Source: Bugula neritina (Eukaryota; Bryozoa; Gymnolaemata; Cheilostomatida; Bugulidae). From it: a stretch of DNA of 64,000 bases. Both the position numbers and the translations under genes were made by a program. Of the stretch, positions 1 through 13,570 are shown in pieces; the stretch's first letter is position 1, and the number at the start of each line of letters is the position of its first letter. Below the pieces are notes generated by a model. It ran no database searches. It was not told where the DNA came from and saw only the letters and a program-made list of their open reading frames with translations. The DNA lies in the NCBI GenBank assembly GCA_964035545.1, contig OZ037765.1:23376004-23440003 (forward strand), read 5' to 3'.

Positions 1-2349
1 GCTACTCTCTTAAAGTCGTTCATGTTGGTAGTGCTAACAGGTGTTCCTATGAAAGCTAAATGATCAATTTGGGTGGTCTCTTCTCCCCCTTGGTTGTCCT
101 TCACAAACATGGTTACAGACTGAACGCTCTGAAACTTGACATACTTCAGATTGATCACACTGCCCTCCTTCATATCTTCTTCCGTCAAGGTGAGCTCCTG
201 GACAGCTACCATACTTTCTGCAGAATCAAAGTCTGGAGCATTTGGCAGATTCAGGAAAAGCCTTACAGTCTTTGGAGCCTTTGGACCATCAGCAAGTATT
301 CGTAGTGAATGCAGCTTCATCTGCTGGTTGAATGCAACAGTAATAATAAGTTGCTCATCTACATCTGACTCCAGAAACCCACCACCAGTTCCCCAAGCAT
401 GTTCTAGTTTATGATCATCAGATTCATTAAGGCACTCTGATCCTGTTGCATCCATAAAGGAGTGCAGGTTCATCTGCCCTTTGGGTAGTGACTGACTGGC
501 ACCATCACCAGCTTCATCAGCACCTGAAGATCCAGCTTCCGGCACAACAGTACTAGCCCACTTTCTTACCATGGCTGTAAGAGCTTCTGGGTTTGCACCT
601 GAGTGAATAATTGAATAAGTTATTTGTATAATTTATCAGGATGGTTAATTACAGGAATAGTACTTGAATGTTGCTTGTTCGTAAAATGAGTCTAAAAATA
701 TTGCAAGCAAGAGCAGTGTAACAGACATAATAGAGCATCATACAAAAAGGGAAGATAACTCTGAAAAGCTAGAATCTGAGTATAAAGACTATTTGGCATA
801 AAGCTGGCCACCATAATAATATCTACACAGCCCAACTTTTAAGATATGATTGCCCAACTACAATATACTTGTGACAGACTATAAGAGAACTAGTGAATAT
901 AATAAGTTGTAATCTACAATTTATCTCAATCAGATACAAAATGTATACATACAAAACAAGAAATGATCAAATGGTGGCAAAATGCCTCAGATAGGTAGAC
1001 ATTAAAGATATTTCAGGAAACAAATAAGATGAGAACAGTGCACTCTGCCAAAATACTAACACCATAAATTAATTGACTAAAACACAGTCAGGTTACTATA
1101 TCTCAGAAAAATCTTAGCATATGTACTGATAGAGCATATCAATATTGAGTAAAATACTCAGCCAGCAAGTTGCTGGCCCAGACTAAGCTAAGGAATTATG
1201 TCTAAAGTAAATCATAATTTCAAAAAACAGGATGCACAGTGGTTATTAGTCTAGACTCTAGACCAAAAGCAAAGCAAGACATCATAAAAACAAAAAGTCA
1301 GCTTTACAATATGTGAAGTATTACCTATTGTATATATTACTAGGCTAAGCATCAAAACGGTGGTTGTAGTAATTTGGATTATAATTTTGGAAGATTCTGA
1401 AAAAACTCAATGAATAGAAATTGGCACTATTAAATATTCTAGAAAAAGGTAGATCACCAATATTTTCAGCTTGCTATTTGGTTAGATGACAACAAAGTTT
1501 TCATTATAAGTTTCAATAATTGTTACTGGTTCAGTGTCACCGGCTGTGCTGAAAAAAACCTGTCAGACCTGATAGAAATTAGATAATGAACAAATCAATA
1601 CTAAGAATATTAACAAGAGAAAGAAACTCCCAATAACATTTGCTACATGTTAACGGTTACAATATGAATATTAGCTACATGGTTACTTTATATACTTATA
1701 ATATTTACTCTATAACATATATTTAATTTTATACTATTTTATTAATATTAGTATTACAACTACTATTGTCTATTAGTATCACTATTAATTATTATTTATT
1801 AGACTTAGTACTAATCACTATTACTATTAGTACTACCACTAGTATTAATATTATTATTAGTTTTATTTCAATTGGTATTGTCAATCATTACTGATTAACT
1901 TTAAGGTTGCCATTACAAATAATCAATTTACCTAAACTTGAACTCAAAGGTTAATAAACAGTCAAAAACTAAGATATTTGAAAGTTACTACTTACTAACA
2001 GTAACAGTAAGACTTAGACTAAGTCAAAGTGTAACAGTAACACTGGTTTAAATTTCAATTTGTGCCCACCTCTTATCTCATCTTGCTTTAAACGATTCTT
2101 GAAACACATAAACGTTGGCATCGCCGTCACAGTGTATCCTTGAGCAGTATCTTCTAATTTATCAACATCAACTTTCAAAAAGACTGCTTGACTAGAATAC
2201 TGATTGCTCAGCTGCTCAAACACAGGGGCTATGACTCTACATGGACCACACCATGTAGCAAAAAAGTCTACAAATACAGGCTTTGATGGACCAGCTTGCT
2301 GCAGCTTTTCAAGAAATTCTCTATCCTCTTCTAATTCTATGACTACCAT
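1..2349 (-). CDS. TXNL1: Thioredoxin-like protein 1 (thioredoxin + PITH domain), 3' end cut by window
   Basis: Two coding exons are visible: 2070-2349 and 1-598, joined by a phase-1 intron. Exon 1 encodes a thioredoxin fold with the redox motif WCGPC (about residues 34-38) and the cis-proline segment AMPTF. Exon 2 encodes a short linker, then the PITH domain: NLHSFMDATGSECLNE, ESDVDEQLI, LKYVKFQSVQSVTMFV, TTNMNDFKRV. This order is diagnostic of TXNL1, a cytosolic redox protein known to associate with the 26S proteasome. About 292 codons are present against 289 residues in human TXNL1, so only the last few residues and the stop lie beyond position 1. The start at 2349 gives MVVIELEEDREF, with no plausible upstream ATG in the ORF. 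Intron 1 (599-2069) carries patterned AT-rich DNA. PSMD4, another proteasome factor, lies further along the window, but the link may be coincidental. Confidence 0.95.
599..2069 (-). other. TXNL1 intron 1
   Basis: The intron runs from GTGGGC at 2069 to the acceptor AG at 600-599. It is non-coding and AT-rich, with the triplet-patterned stretch described separately at about 1684-1900. No gene or known element was seen. Confidence 0.85.
1684..1900. repeat. Triplet-patterned AT-rich tract in TXNL1 intron 1
   Basis: This is a degenerate run of units such as ATTAGTATT, ACTATTACT and AGTACTACC, with 3/6-base periodicity and similar composition on both strands. It is not a perfect microsatellite. 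The same texture recurs next to 5' exons of other genes in the window. A smaller patch follows at about 2000-2045, and another lies upstream of the start at about 2410-2475. Confidence 0.6.
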
Positions 2350-5300
2350 GTTGAACTGTATGTGAATCGATATAACTTTAAATTAAAATTTAAACTACAA
2401 CTTGAAGTTCGTGTTGATACTGGTAATGAACTGATACTGAAGAGTCAGAGTGAGACTGTTCACTTTCAGTATTCTTGTTATACGATAACGTTCTATTGAT
2501 TTTGGTTAGGTAGGTAAACTATTACAAACACGATATTTGAATTAATGTCCCTTTGGCTACAACTACAAGAGCTTACAAGTTACAGGGCTTTATCAATTTC
2601 GATTATTCATATTGAATGAATCAACAAAAAAGAAAAACTGTATCTCTAAAGTTTTAAAACGTCAAAGGGCCTGAGAGTTATTTGTTTAAATGCCGTCGTA
2701 CTCGTTGTACCACCCTACCTTCCACAACTAAAATTATGGAACTGATAATAATGTTTCCTACCCACAATTCTAGTTTCTTTATGCAAATTAATAGAGTTAT
2801 CTACCTACGTTAAATAAAATAGTTGAGAAAACAACTTCAATACCGGGCAAGTCAAAACTATTAGTTGTTGAAAGGAATAATAAAATTCTATAAACTATAT
2901 ATATTTTATTGTATTAGTTTTAAGTAATAATATACTTATAATAGCCATTATATCATTCATCTTCGCACTACTATTAAATTTCAATTAAGATAACAACAAA
3001 GTTCTGCTAACACTCATAGCTCTTACAAGTAGTGTTGTTTCAAGTATTAAAATCTGATATCAGTTAGGAAGCAACTAATAAGTTTTGTGATGGGAATGAT
3101 ATTTTGACCAAATGTTGTCATAAAATTAAAAAACCACAGCCGTGAGCTAAAATCAGTTTATGGGCAATATTTGGTTTGACAGATTTCTACAACTCTTACA
3201 CCCAAGTAATTTGTTTAGAGCTCTTTTCTAGCAAGGATCTCACTATTCCCTCTAATTATGATGACTAATACAAATCTTATGTCATATGATATTTATATTC
3301 GAAAAAGAGCTCAAATCAGAAGCTGACTTATTGTAAGTGCTTTTCAAGTAGCAGTCAATAAAGGTTCCTCTCAGCATATTCAAATAAAACTTACAGTTCA
3401 GTATTTATGATATTGCTGTCTCTTTAGTATATATATAAACAGTTTTCCTCAGCTACTATAAATAATGAGAAAACATTTGCTCATGCTGATGATGTAGTCA
3501 CTCTTATTAAACTTTCAAGAGCTACAGAAGTAACTTCATAAGGTAATTAACTGAGTGAAAACTTGACAATTTAAATTTATAATTTCAGCAAATTTGCTCT
3601 TCAGTAGCTATAATATATTTGTCCTGCTACTAATTACATCAGACCTATAATTATAGAAATACTTCCCTGGCAAAAAATGAATCATTTAAACTTACCTTTG
3701 TGGTGGTTTTCTAACTATTTAATTAAACTATGTTTTAAACAAAGCTAAAACCATTCTATATTATACAAGCTTAATTACACCAATTCTCACAAGAAAGTTA
3801 TATTTACGTATTTCACCAGCTTTTTAAAGTGAATTTAGAGTCTTGGATCATATAACATTTTTATTATTGGTTTTGAGGATGCACATAAACTGAAGAGCTT
3901 TTATGTGAATATATATGTGTTGTTTAAAACAAATTACAATAGCAAAAACTATGATGTATAGTGAAACTAAATAAAAGCAGTTTCTAGCATCAACAAGAAA
4001 TTCTTCAAAGATTGTACTATGCATGCAAAATTTTATAATCTTGCTGGGTTTAATATCAAGCAATGTAAGCTCAAAATTATTAGCCTAGAGCCCATTTTAC
4101 CAAGCCATGCATAGTTGGAAAATGTGTACCTTAATATTATATTCATTGATCAAGCTGTTGATAATTATTATTTACCAGAGTTAGTATAAGAGTTTTAACA
4201 GCACATGTATGATTTATCAGTATGTGTTTTATATAAAAGTGGTTGTTGCTAAGCATGTGTACCTACTCTGTGTTAGTATTATATTATGCTCATAACGAAT
4301 ATATTTTGTTAGTTTTAAAAAGTTGAAAAAATAAATAGTTGCGTTGTGTTATTATTGTTTCATCGCATGCATCACATTTTCTTTCATTGAGGTATCACCA
4401 GGCTTCTGCAATACTTATAGTTATAAAAAACACTCATATCTTTATCAAACTTTTTAAAAAAATTTAAAATAATTACTGTAACTTCATATAATTCATATTC
4501 AGTATAATATATTTTATTAATTTAGATTTATACCTATTATAAATAGAGCAAAGGTATGGAGTAACAAAAGTAGAAGTATGCACTATGTTTCTAAAACTCC
4601 AGTAACAAAAATTAACAGCTAGCCCAGGTGTTTGCAAAATAAACACTGTTTAAAGAAGAATCATGTGCTAATAACTGTTCATTGCAAAAGCTACCAATGA
4701 CCAATCATAATTTAAATTTCGTTAAGGTATAACAATCTTAAAATTTTGTTTTGGTTCCCAAGGTTGCTAATTTAGTTTTTGCTTGCTTTTATTTAGTCTA
4801 GCAAATCGAAATTCATCCGATCACCATAAGTTATTAAGTTAAGTGTATCAAATTTATTAAAGTTTTTAATTTAAAAGCCATGATTATGAAACAATAATTC
4901 TAAATTTTTCTTGATGTGTCTACGGATCTCCTGAGGTCCCAATATTTACTTGTAAAGTATGGATCGTAGATCATCTGCATTTTTATTGGCATAAAAACAA
5001 TATAATCTATGTTCATAGGTGATAATCACACTACAGCCACCTAACAAGTGACATACTTGTAAATTATATCAATATAAGTGGCACACAATTACAGCCTCAC
5101 ATCATAATTGCTTAAGATTGATGACCAGCAGGTGCATCATAAGTACAGACAATTCAATTTCATTGTTGATTGTAATAACATTGAAGGCAATTTGATATTA
5201 CATAATATTGATTGTATAATACTTAATCTTACCCTTAGAAGTTCTTTATAGTGCAGCTGGCAACTATCTGTTTATTATAGCTGCTAATCTCTGTGATCAA

Positions 5301-5871
5301 TTGTGTCGTTGAATTTACATCCAAACAACACTTATAGGGTTTAATAGAGCTACAGGTGCATGCTTCTGTATGAATGATGGTAGAAAGAAAATGATAATTT
5401 TGCTTATAGAAACTGGATGCTACCATAAGTGCAATAATTCCCCCCTCTCCCCCTAAAAATAAATAAAACTATGTAGCTTATAAAAGTAGGTACTTTTATT
5501 GCGATGAAAGATTGCGAACTAAATAATATAACTAAAAATAAACTTCGCATCTCACAGAGCATGAACACACACATTATATAATAAGAAAATAAATAAAAAA
5601 AAAATATTTGCATGCTATATAATAATAGTAAATAGGCAAGTTCAAGCGCATAAAACCAATTTTGAATTAGTTGTATATTATTCTATTGTATCATACTAAA
5701 CTGAAACTTGTGTGTCTATTTGTTTATGGTTACAGTAAATAAATGCTCAATCAATAATTAAGATAAATGTAAACTGCACATGCATGTAAACAAATTAATT
5801 AAATTAGTTTTACAATTCGATAAAAAGGGATGCATATTATAGTAGGTTGAGTATTTTGAGTAAAAAAATTT
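2350..5871. other. Intergenic region between TXNL1 and the HSF-like gene
   Basis: About 3.5 kb of AT-rich DNA lie between the 5' end of TXNL1 and the stop codon of the HSF-like gene; both genes are on the minus strand. It must hold the TXNL1 promoter and 5'UTR and the HSF-like 3'UTR. The short ORFs inside have no recognisable similarity or coding texture. I see no RNA gene or mobile element. Confidence 0.6.
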
Positions 5872-8800
5872 TCACTTGACATTTGTTGCTTTCAAACACT
5901 TTTTTGATGATCTGAGATGCTTAACTCTTTTCCCGCTACGACTTGATTGATCATGATCTTCTTTGCTTTGTTGATGCCGAATAGACAAATCTTTTGCTTC
6001 AAGTATTGGCGATGTCTTGGCAATATCGTTAGAATTATCTTTGTACGCGCCATTGCCAAAATTTTGAAGTGAATCTCCTGCTTCACCACCAATCGCTTTA
6101 CGTATTCCATTAGTTATTGTAGCATTCTCATTTTTAGATAAATCTATGAATTTAGCATTGCCAGCTACATCTTCTACTTTGACATTTGCAGGTGGCACAG
6201 TAACTCTACCAGTAGAGCGGCTGTTGTTTGTTTGGTAGGTGCTATAATCTCCACAGTTGGGCTGACTCATTTCTGAAGAACCTCTGTGAGAATTTTGACT
6301 AAGATCTGCTGGAGATGGAAATTCATTGCTTTGCAGTGAAATAATTGGAAATGAGGCTGGTGGTTCTCCTTGAATTGGTAACTCAAGTTGTTCATGAAAT
6401 ACCTATATAAGAGCATAATAATACCATACAGAAGATAATGAATTATTAATCTGTGAAATATAGGAAAATAAGTGAAACTACTTGTGTCCGTTTTAACTTT
6501 ACCTAATGATTTAATAAATGTATCTGATATTTATAATTCTTATTTTAATAATCACAAACTGTGATAACAAATACCAATTAGCAATGGTTATATGAGTCAT
6601 AATCTAAAACTTGATTATACAGTAAGTTAGCAATCTAATTTATTATTATGAAGAATATAAATCACCAATTATGTAGTGTTGACATTTTTGGGCTATTCAA
6701 CTGAAGATTTAAAGTGAATATAAAACTATAAAAACGTTCCATAAATTTATTTGGTCTACAATTAGTTTGCATACAAAATAATAATAATGTGCTGATGATA
6801 TTTTTAGTTTTTCACCCTATAACCAATTCATATAAACAAATGAAAAAAGAATAAAAGAAGTCTTACATCAGTTGCAGAGCCTTTGACAGTAGAAGCATAC
6901 ACTGATTCACAAGACCCTGTTGACGATGTTCTGAGCTCACTGCTTGACGCTTGTGTACCATTAGTAGGAGATGTTTGGTCGGTTTCTTCATCGCCTGAAA
7001 AATTGCCACACTCGAAAGGTTATTTTTATTATTAAATGAAAATTACACTATAGGTAGCAACAACCCAGTTAGTAGGCCAACACTATGTTCCCATGCTTCA
7101 AATAAACATTCTATTTAACAAAGCATGACCACGTAGTGTGAGAAACAATTGTTTATACCTGTTATTTTAAAAAGGAAACTAAGATCATAATTAAATTGTG
7201 TCTGTGGATATACATGTTAGCCTATATACATTTATGATTCATCAATGTGAGGCAATTTTCAATTATTCTTGAGTAACTTGAATTAAGAAACAAGAAACTA
7301 ATCGCTATGTGCATGTTCATATTTGTGAACTATGTTTTGTGAATAGCAAAATAATTTAAAAACTTGTGAAGAAAGTCACCTTTGATTCACAACTTCAAAA
7401 TTCCAGAATCATTTACAACTTTTTATCAAAAATGCAGAAAGAAAAAAAAGCTGGACATAGTATCATAAAGGATTGGTGCTAAAAATTGGGCATACTACTT
7501 TAATATATTATATATGGGTTGACATGTGAAGACAACCTTCTTGACTCCATGATGGATAGAAGAACGGTGAGTCAATTTTTTCTCCATTGGTAGGTAGGGC
7601 CCAGGAGGTAGGAGATGTCAAAGCAACTGAAGTTGGCATTGGAGAATAAGCTGGCAATATCCTGTAAGGATGAAAGCCATAGACATGAGCTGGTATGGCA
7701 GTGGTATTAGTTGGTGCCAATTGTTCAGCTACAAAATATAAACATGCAATTGATTTTTATTGTGCATGTGATTTAAATAAGCCGAATATTTTAGTTGAAC
7801 AAATTGTGACTTAAAATTTTAAAAAGTAGGAATAAAAAGTCCAAGCAGAAGAAAAAAAAATTATCTTATAACTGACAAACTATTTGACCAACAGCTTCAT
7901 AAATTAGTTTTTTGATAGCTTAATTCTGAGTGTAAAAGGACCTTGTGTGGTAACTGGTATTAAATGTAAAGCAAGTTGTAAGGCTATAAATCAACTTTCC
8001 CAAGCAATCTAGGTGCAATGGAATGAAATTTCGTGATAAACTTGTTGAGCAATTCTACGTGGTTTTAAGTCATAATCTTATAACTATATCACCTAAAATA
8101 TCATGTCTAGTTTAGTGCATCAAGCGATATTTTTAGTTTCATTGAATTTTTGACAGCACACGCCCTGCATTTAAACTGAAAAGGTACGTCGACTCAACAG
8201 ATGCCTTTAGTATTATGCTTGTAAGGGTAGCATATATAATGCATTTGAGTAAAGTCAGCCAGGCATTCTACTAGATGTATTATAATATAGATGTCCAATA
8301 AAACTAATACATTATATTAAATCTAATTTTTAATTTAAAAACCTGTTTAACAAAAGCTACTAAGAGTTAGTATTTCAATGATAACTAAGGCAAAGGTTGT
8401 TTATAATAACACACTAGTTTATACAGTCTAAGTTAACTAAAATGTTGTATTGAGCTAGAAATTTTGTGTCATCAGTGTAAAAAATTCTTTGATTTGTGAT
8501 TACCATACCATGATGATGGTGGTGGTGGTGATGGAAATGACGTGCATCGGATTGATTATGCTGTATTGTACCAATTGCTTGTTCAATTTCAGGCGAGGAT
8601 CTAGTGTTAATTTCTGGTTCAAATTGCTCAAAACCTTCACTATGCTCATGATTGTGTGCTATTACCGGAGCATACATTTTAGTTCCAGGGGCCGAGTTTT
8701 GATGATGAAAATGGCCATCCCCTCTAAAAAAGGGTAGGTATGGATGATGAGTGCCAGCTTTCATAGCTTTTCTTTTAGTTTTTACACCATTGAGTAATTC

Positions 8801-9511
8801 TGGTCGATCTTTCTTCATATGGCTATGACTGAACTCAAAGAATCCGTTATCTCGGATGCTCCATGAAAATCCATACTCTCTAAGAAGCCGGCGAAGATTT
8901 GCAAATGAATTAATTTGCACAAAACCAGGATATTTAGTCATTATACCATCTTCGTATTTTTTATCATCTACAACTATTGTATCGCCATTTTCTCCCCAAT
9001 ATAGCATATCATTAGTGTCATTTACAACTGCCCAAAACTTTTCTGGAAAACGAAGCAAGGTGTCAACTCTCAAATTTACTTTTCCATACGGAACAGGTTG
9101 TATCCAAGCTTTGCTTTGATTTGGAGAATTCTGTGCATGCCTAGAACTTCTTCTTCTAGGCTTAACAGGTTGCCCTATTGCCACTTGAATTGACTTTCTT
9201 TTTGTTCTTATGTCAAAAATTTGATTACGCTCACCCTTTTGAAATGAAGGATGAGAAAATTGAAATTCTCCAGTATCATTGTTTTGCCAATCAAAACTAT
9301 ACTCCCTGAGTAACCGTCGTAAATTTGCAAAGCTCGAAATCTGAACAAAGCCTGGATACTTTTCCATAATTTCTTGCTCATATTTATTGTCATCGACGAA
9401 AAATGATCGCCCATCTGAACTCCATCGAAATATGTCGCAATCATTATCGTTTACAACATCCCAAAGTTTGACTGGAAAGTGAGTGACATGCTCAAAATCG
9501 CGGTCTGTCAT
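5872..9511 (-). CDS. Protein with two tandem HSF-type DNA-binding domains
   Basis: Four exons keep frame: 8509-9511, 7537-7728, 6867-6994 and 5872-6402, about 617 residues. The chosen start is MTDRDFEHV at 9511; the ORF continues upstream to 9670, but that part looks non-conserved. Exon 1 encodes two HSF-like winged-helix domains, about residues 10-105 and 150-245. They share KYPGFVQI, SFANLRRLLREY and a closing F-SH...K stretch, and each ends in TKRK. A basic segment KPRRRSSRH lies between them. Eight consecutive His residues end exon 1. The rest is Ser/Thr/Asn/Pro-rich with a basic end. No HSF trimerisation coiled coil is apparent. The recognition helix departs from the classic SFVRQLNMYGF by substitutions and about three inserted residues upstream, so this is not a canonical heat-shock HSF. 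It is probably a nuclear DNA-binding protein; its targets are unknown. The donor of exon 2 (AAG|GTTGTC) is weak. Confidence 0.75.
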
Positions 9512-12500
9512 ACTGCCAGCAAAACTTAATGGTGTGAGCAGCGACCATTTAAACGCAGCGTCGTACAATAGTAGCGTCTGCAAAGATAGCCTCGTTATCA
9601 GTAATTCTGCCGTTCTCAGTATTAATTCAATTTTTGAATTTATTTCTAAAGAAGTTATTTTAAATAACATTAATTAAAATTATTATTTCTAAAAATAAAA
9701 AATATATTTTGTGTAAGATTGTTATCGTCTTTCAGCTCTGTTTAAAAAGATGCGGCACAAGATTTACTATTGAGCAGAAAAAACAACTCCGTTTAAATAC
9801 CTGCATGGCTATCCTCAAGGCAGTATTATGAATCGGAGCAAAGGGCTATTTATGAAAAATTCCTCTCGATAAACTGTGGGAAGTTGTACTTCAGTTAAAC
9901 TTTAAAAAAAAACCGTTTTCATCACAACGTAAAATAAAAGGAGGTCATTCTTTAATGGCTACATTATCGTGCGAGTGGTTTTTCTTACGGAGAAAATAAC
10001 TCTAGCCAAGTACGTTCGGGATCAATTATTTTCGTCGCCAAAATTAATCTAGGGTGTTAGCATGCTATCTCCATGGGGCCAGCATTCATCTTTTTCTTGA
10101 TAAAGACTGATAACGTTCGCCAAGCGCTCACATAAATCGTCACTATCATATGACCAGCGCTAAGCTCGTTTTTGTCACACTAAGTCAATGTCAATGACTC
10201 AATCTGACTCTTTATCTCATAAATTTTAAGTTATACTATTATTTATGCTTGTAGACTTATTAATTTTAAGTCAATCTAATCCTATTAGTATGACTTATAA
10301 TTAGTTAAAGTCAAACATAATGATAATCACATTTTTGCAGATTTGTACTTGTAGACATAATTTAACTAATAACTTAACTCTTAAGTTGATGACAATGTTC
10401 ATTTTGATTATCATTATTTATATTATTTCATATTCGTTATGATTATTCATTATTATTAATATTATAATTATTCATTATTGTCATTTCGTATACTAAATCT
10501 AATAGCAATACTTAATCTTATAGTTGATATTATTGTCTATTGAGTTATACTAATACTTACAGCTACTCTTAGAGTTATTCTTATACTCTAGTTTAAGTTT
10601 AAGTTAATGTTATACAGTATAACTTATAGTTATAGTTACTCATACGCATACTATTGGTGTTATAATTATACTTATTAGTATAAATCATTAAATTTAATCT
10701 AATCATAATTATGGTAATAGCAAATTTGATATTAAATTTATTATTATAGTTTAAATTATTATTATATCTACACTTGTATTTTGGTCAAATGATTTATTTA
10801 TTATTTTATAGTTGTTGCTTAACAAATAATGTAATTTATTGTCATCTATAAGATCTATTTTCATTGCCATTATCATTATGATCATGTTGATGAGTGATGG
10901 TAAGAACCCACAAGTCGTTTCGTATACAAAATGGTCGTTTTTAACTAAAACTGCTGCCCATTTTGTACACAAAATGAATAGTGAATTTATCCACTAGATA
11001 ACTACTTGAATGATGCTAGTTTACTTATTTATTGCATGCCAGCATGCATGTTTCAGTGATTCACACCTTCCATTAATCAATATTTCAGATTATTCTATTA
11101 TGATAAGCGCGTTAATATTTTTATATAATTATTGAACATGCTACTACTTTTTGGTTTTATTTTATGGGCAGTACTGTATGGCCCATACATCAAGTAATAA
11201 ATAGATATAAAATATATGTGTTTTAATGTTTAGTTAATTTATATTGATGTGTATTAAAACGGCCTAACAAATGTGTCTCAAATGACTCGTGTACGGAATA
11301 ATCTAAACCCAGCCGAACCTAGTGGAACTTTGCACATATTAATATACGGCAAATATTATAATTTTAGTTCATTTATTTACTCTGGAATACTCATGTTTGG
11401 TTTTGTTACTTATAATAATACAAGCTATTCGCGTTGCTCTCACTCACCTATATAATTAATAATGTCCTTACATGTTAATGTAGTTAATATAACATTAATA
11501 TGGCTTTTCACTAGCAAATATATGGTAAATAATATATTTGCATGTAGTTCAAGAAAAATTATTGTGATATTTTTTTTATAAAGCTGCATACATTTTTCCT
11601 TCAAAAGTTGGATTTAGTAGCTCTAGCTCTAATTGCATTTACCTATCAATATCATCATTAAATAGTAGCATGTGTATTAAGTTTCAGGGAATGATTTTGG
11701 TATTTACAAACATAAAAGTAAGATATATTGATGGATCAGTTCAGCATTTTAGTTAATGGTTATTTTTATTACTTGAAAAAAGTCAGGTTGTCAGGAGTCT
11801 GTAAAAATTGTAATTGAGCTCATGGATCAATACATTAAATTGAAATAGCTGCTGAAGCAAATTTAATGTTTTAATAATGATAGTTGAATTATAATAAATA
11901 GCTTCAATCACCCTATGGTTTATTTAAGGCTAAAAATTGAAATGTAGCATTTGTTCAGTCTAATTTTTCAGTTCAGCCTTTATTTGATCATTGAAACTTA
12001 GGCAGTGTCAAAATTAAGTTTACAAATTTACTTACGTGAAATGATTGTACTAGAGTTTGTCTGAATGAAAATTTTATATGCCTTCAGCTGACAGATAGGC
12101 AATCAGAATTTTCACATTACTTTGACAAAAACAACAAGCCAATAATTTAACAAATCTATTTAAATGGGAAATTTTAGTGCACAAGCCACTAGTTGCTGGC
12201 AAGTAAATTTGTCAACATGACTGGGTGCCAGCTGTAATTATTATGAATACTTTTGTTTTCGATAAGAATCCTGACGAGAATGCTATTAAAGTTTTGAGTT
12301 CACTCACTTGTAAATGCTAGATTTGGTTAAAATAAGTATTGCATGTCACTAATGTTTAAATAAAAGCTTCTCATAACAATAAATTTCATGTAAACACATA
12401 AAAATTCACTTAAACTGTTTAATCTATTGTATAGAGCACGTAACCTTTTTTTGCACCAAGTTCCCATTATTTTGCATTATGCAAATAGATTTTTCATTCA

Positions 12501-12689
12501 GATGTTCTGGAACAGTTGCATGGAATGAAACCACAAAGATAATTTAATGCAAACTAAAACTGCAAATTCATCCGTATGAGCATTGAATGGCAGTTCAGCA
12601 TCTAATTTAAGAATATGCATTGCCATTGAATATATTGAGTGATCTTTAAAAATTACTATTTTCGCAGATAGCATTACATCAGCTGAAAC
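9512..12689. promoter_or_regulatory. Divergent intergenic region, HSF-like gene / BRI3
   Basis: About 3.2 kb separate the two head-to-head start codons, so both promoters should lie here. The part near 9700-10160 is less AT-rich. About 10180-10700 is patterned AT-rich DNA, and the remainder is plain AT-rich sequence. A possible tiny upstream exon for the HSF-like gene (ATGCAG followed by GTATTT on the minus strand near 9805) is speculative. No other gene was recognised. Confidence 0.5.
10180..10700. repeat. Patterned AT-rich tract upstream of the HSF-like gene
   Basis: The tract is a degenerate succession of units such as GTCAATGTCAATGACTC, TTATTAATTTTAAGTC and TATAGTTATAGTTACTC. Triplet/hexamer periodicity is visible, but no exact unit persists. 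It resembles the tracts in the first introns of TXNL1, MLST8, PSMD4, DLD and the TMEM243-like gene. Confidence 0.55.
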
Positions 12690-13544
12690 ATGGCTAAAGC
12701 AAGTGCCCCTACTGATTATGGTTATGACCAACCTCCTCCAAATTATGAATCATTACAACAAAATGCAGGTAGGTCTAGCTGATTGCTCAATTATAAATTT
12801 TACCAATGAAAATAAATAAGTTGTGAAAAACATCGATGTTAGTGCTATTATTGATCTTAATTTTAAGGATGCTTATGCTTGTTTAAATGACAAATGCAAA
12901 AACAAATAATCAAAGTAACAATTGCACTTACATCTGTGAGTTCAATTTGAAAATCATATTGTACACTAGCAAATACACAATGCTTTACATGTAGCTATAC
13001 GTCAAAGTATTGTGACTGCCATAGATGGTTATGTACAATCGTGGCCATTACAATTGTGAAATGTGTTGTCAAATGAAAATTGTTAAATAAATTTGATAAA
13101 CCTTATAAAATAACCATTGCTCTTTACTAACAGCTGAACACTAATACACCATATAACTTTTCAATTTTCAAAATGTAAATCACTTCTATTTTTATTTTAG
13201 GACCACAGTCTAGTTATGGTTCTGTGCCCACTCCGCCTCAGGGGTATGCCAATCCGCCCATCATAACAGTGCAGCCGGTTGCAGCTCCTCAGGTTATACT
13301 CGTGGGAGGCTGTCCAGCGTGTCGGGTATGCCTCAACCTATACTGCTTCAGAATACCCACACCATATGCATAATGTGTTTTATGTACTGCTTAATCTAGT
13401 TGAATGTTGTAGGTGGGCATCTTACAGGATGATTTTACTGCATGTGGAGTGCTCTGCGCTATCTTACTTTTCCCACTCGGAATATTATGTTGTCTAGCTA
13501 TGAAGCAGCGCAGGTGCTCTAACTGCGGTGCCATATTTGGTTAG
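12690..13544 (+). CDS. BRI3: Brain protein I3 (BRI3) homologue
   Basis: The exons are 12690-12768, 13201-13325 and 13413-13544, giving 111 residues. The N-terminus is rich in Pro, Tyr and Gln ([13 protein letters not shown]), followed by [13 protein letters not shown], a hydrophobic segment [18 protein letters not shown], and the closing [11 protein letters not shown]. The paired Cys motifs flanking a membrane segment and the ending CSNCGA match BRI3 (human VVVGGCPVCRVG ... RRCPNCGATFA). BRI3 is a small lysosome/endosome-associated membrane protein; its molecular role is poorly defined. The PPxY-type motif PPPNY near the N-terminus is a potential site for WW-domain ubiquitin ligases (inference). 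A polyadenylation signal AATAAA lies 21 bases after the stop. The gene is tail-to-tail with MLST8, 463 bases away. Confidence 0.93.
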
Positions 13545-13564
13545 CTCAATATTTTTATTTGTGA

Positions 13565-13570
13565 AATAAA
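13565..13570 (+). terminator. Poly(A) signal of BRI3
   Basis: AATAAA lies just downstream of the BRI3 stop codon and is the first such signal in that 3'UTR. Confidence 0.7.

Noticed and set aside
8489-9119. Plus-strand ORFs opposite the HSF-like exon
   Set aside because: They are antisense shadows of a long, clearly coding minus-strand exon.
9512-9670. Upstream extension of the HSF-like frame to 9670
   Set aside because: The extra 53 residues look like random AT-rich translation. MTDRDFEHV just before the first domain is a better start, though a 5' exon cannot be excluded.
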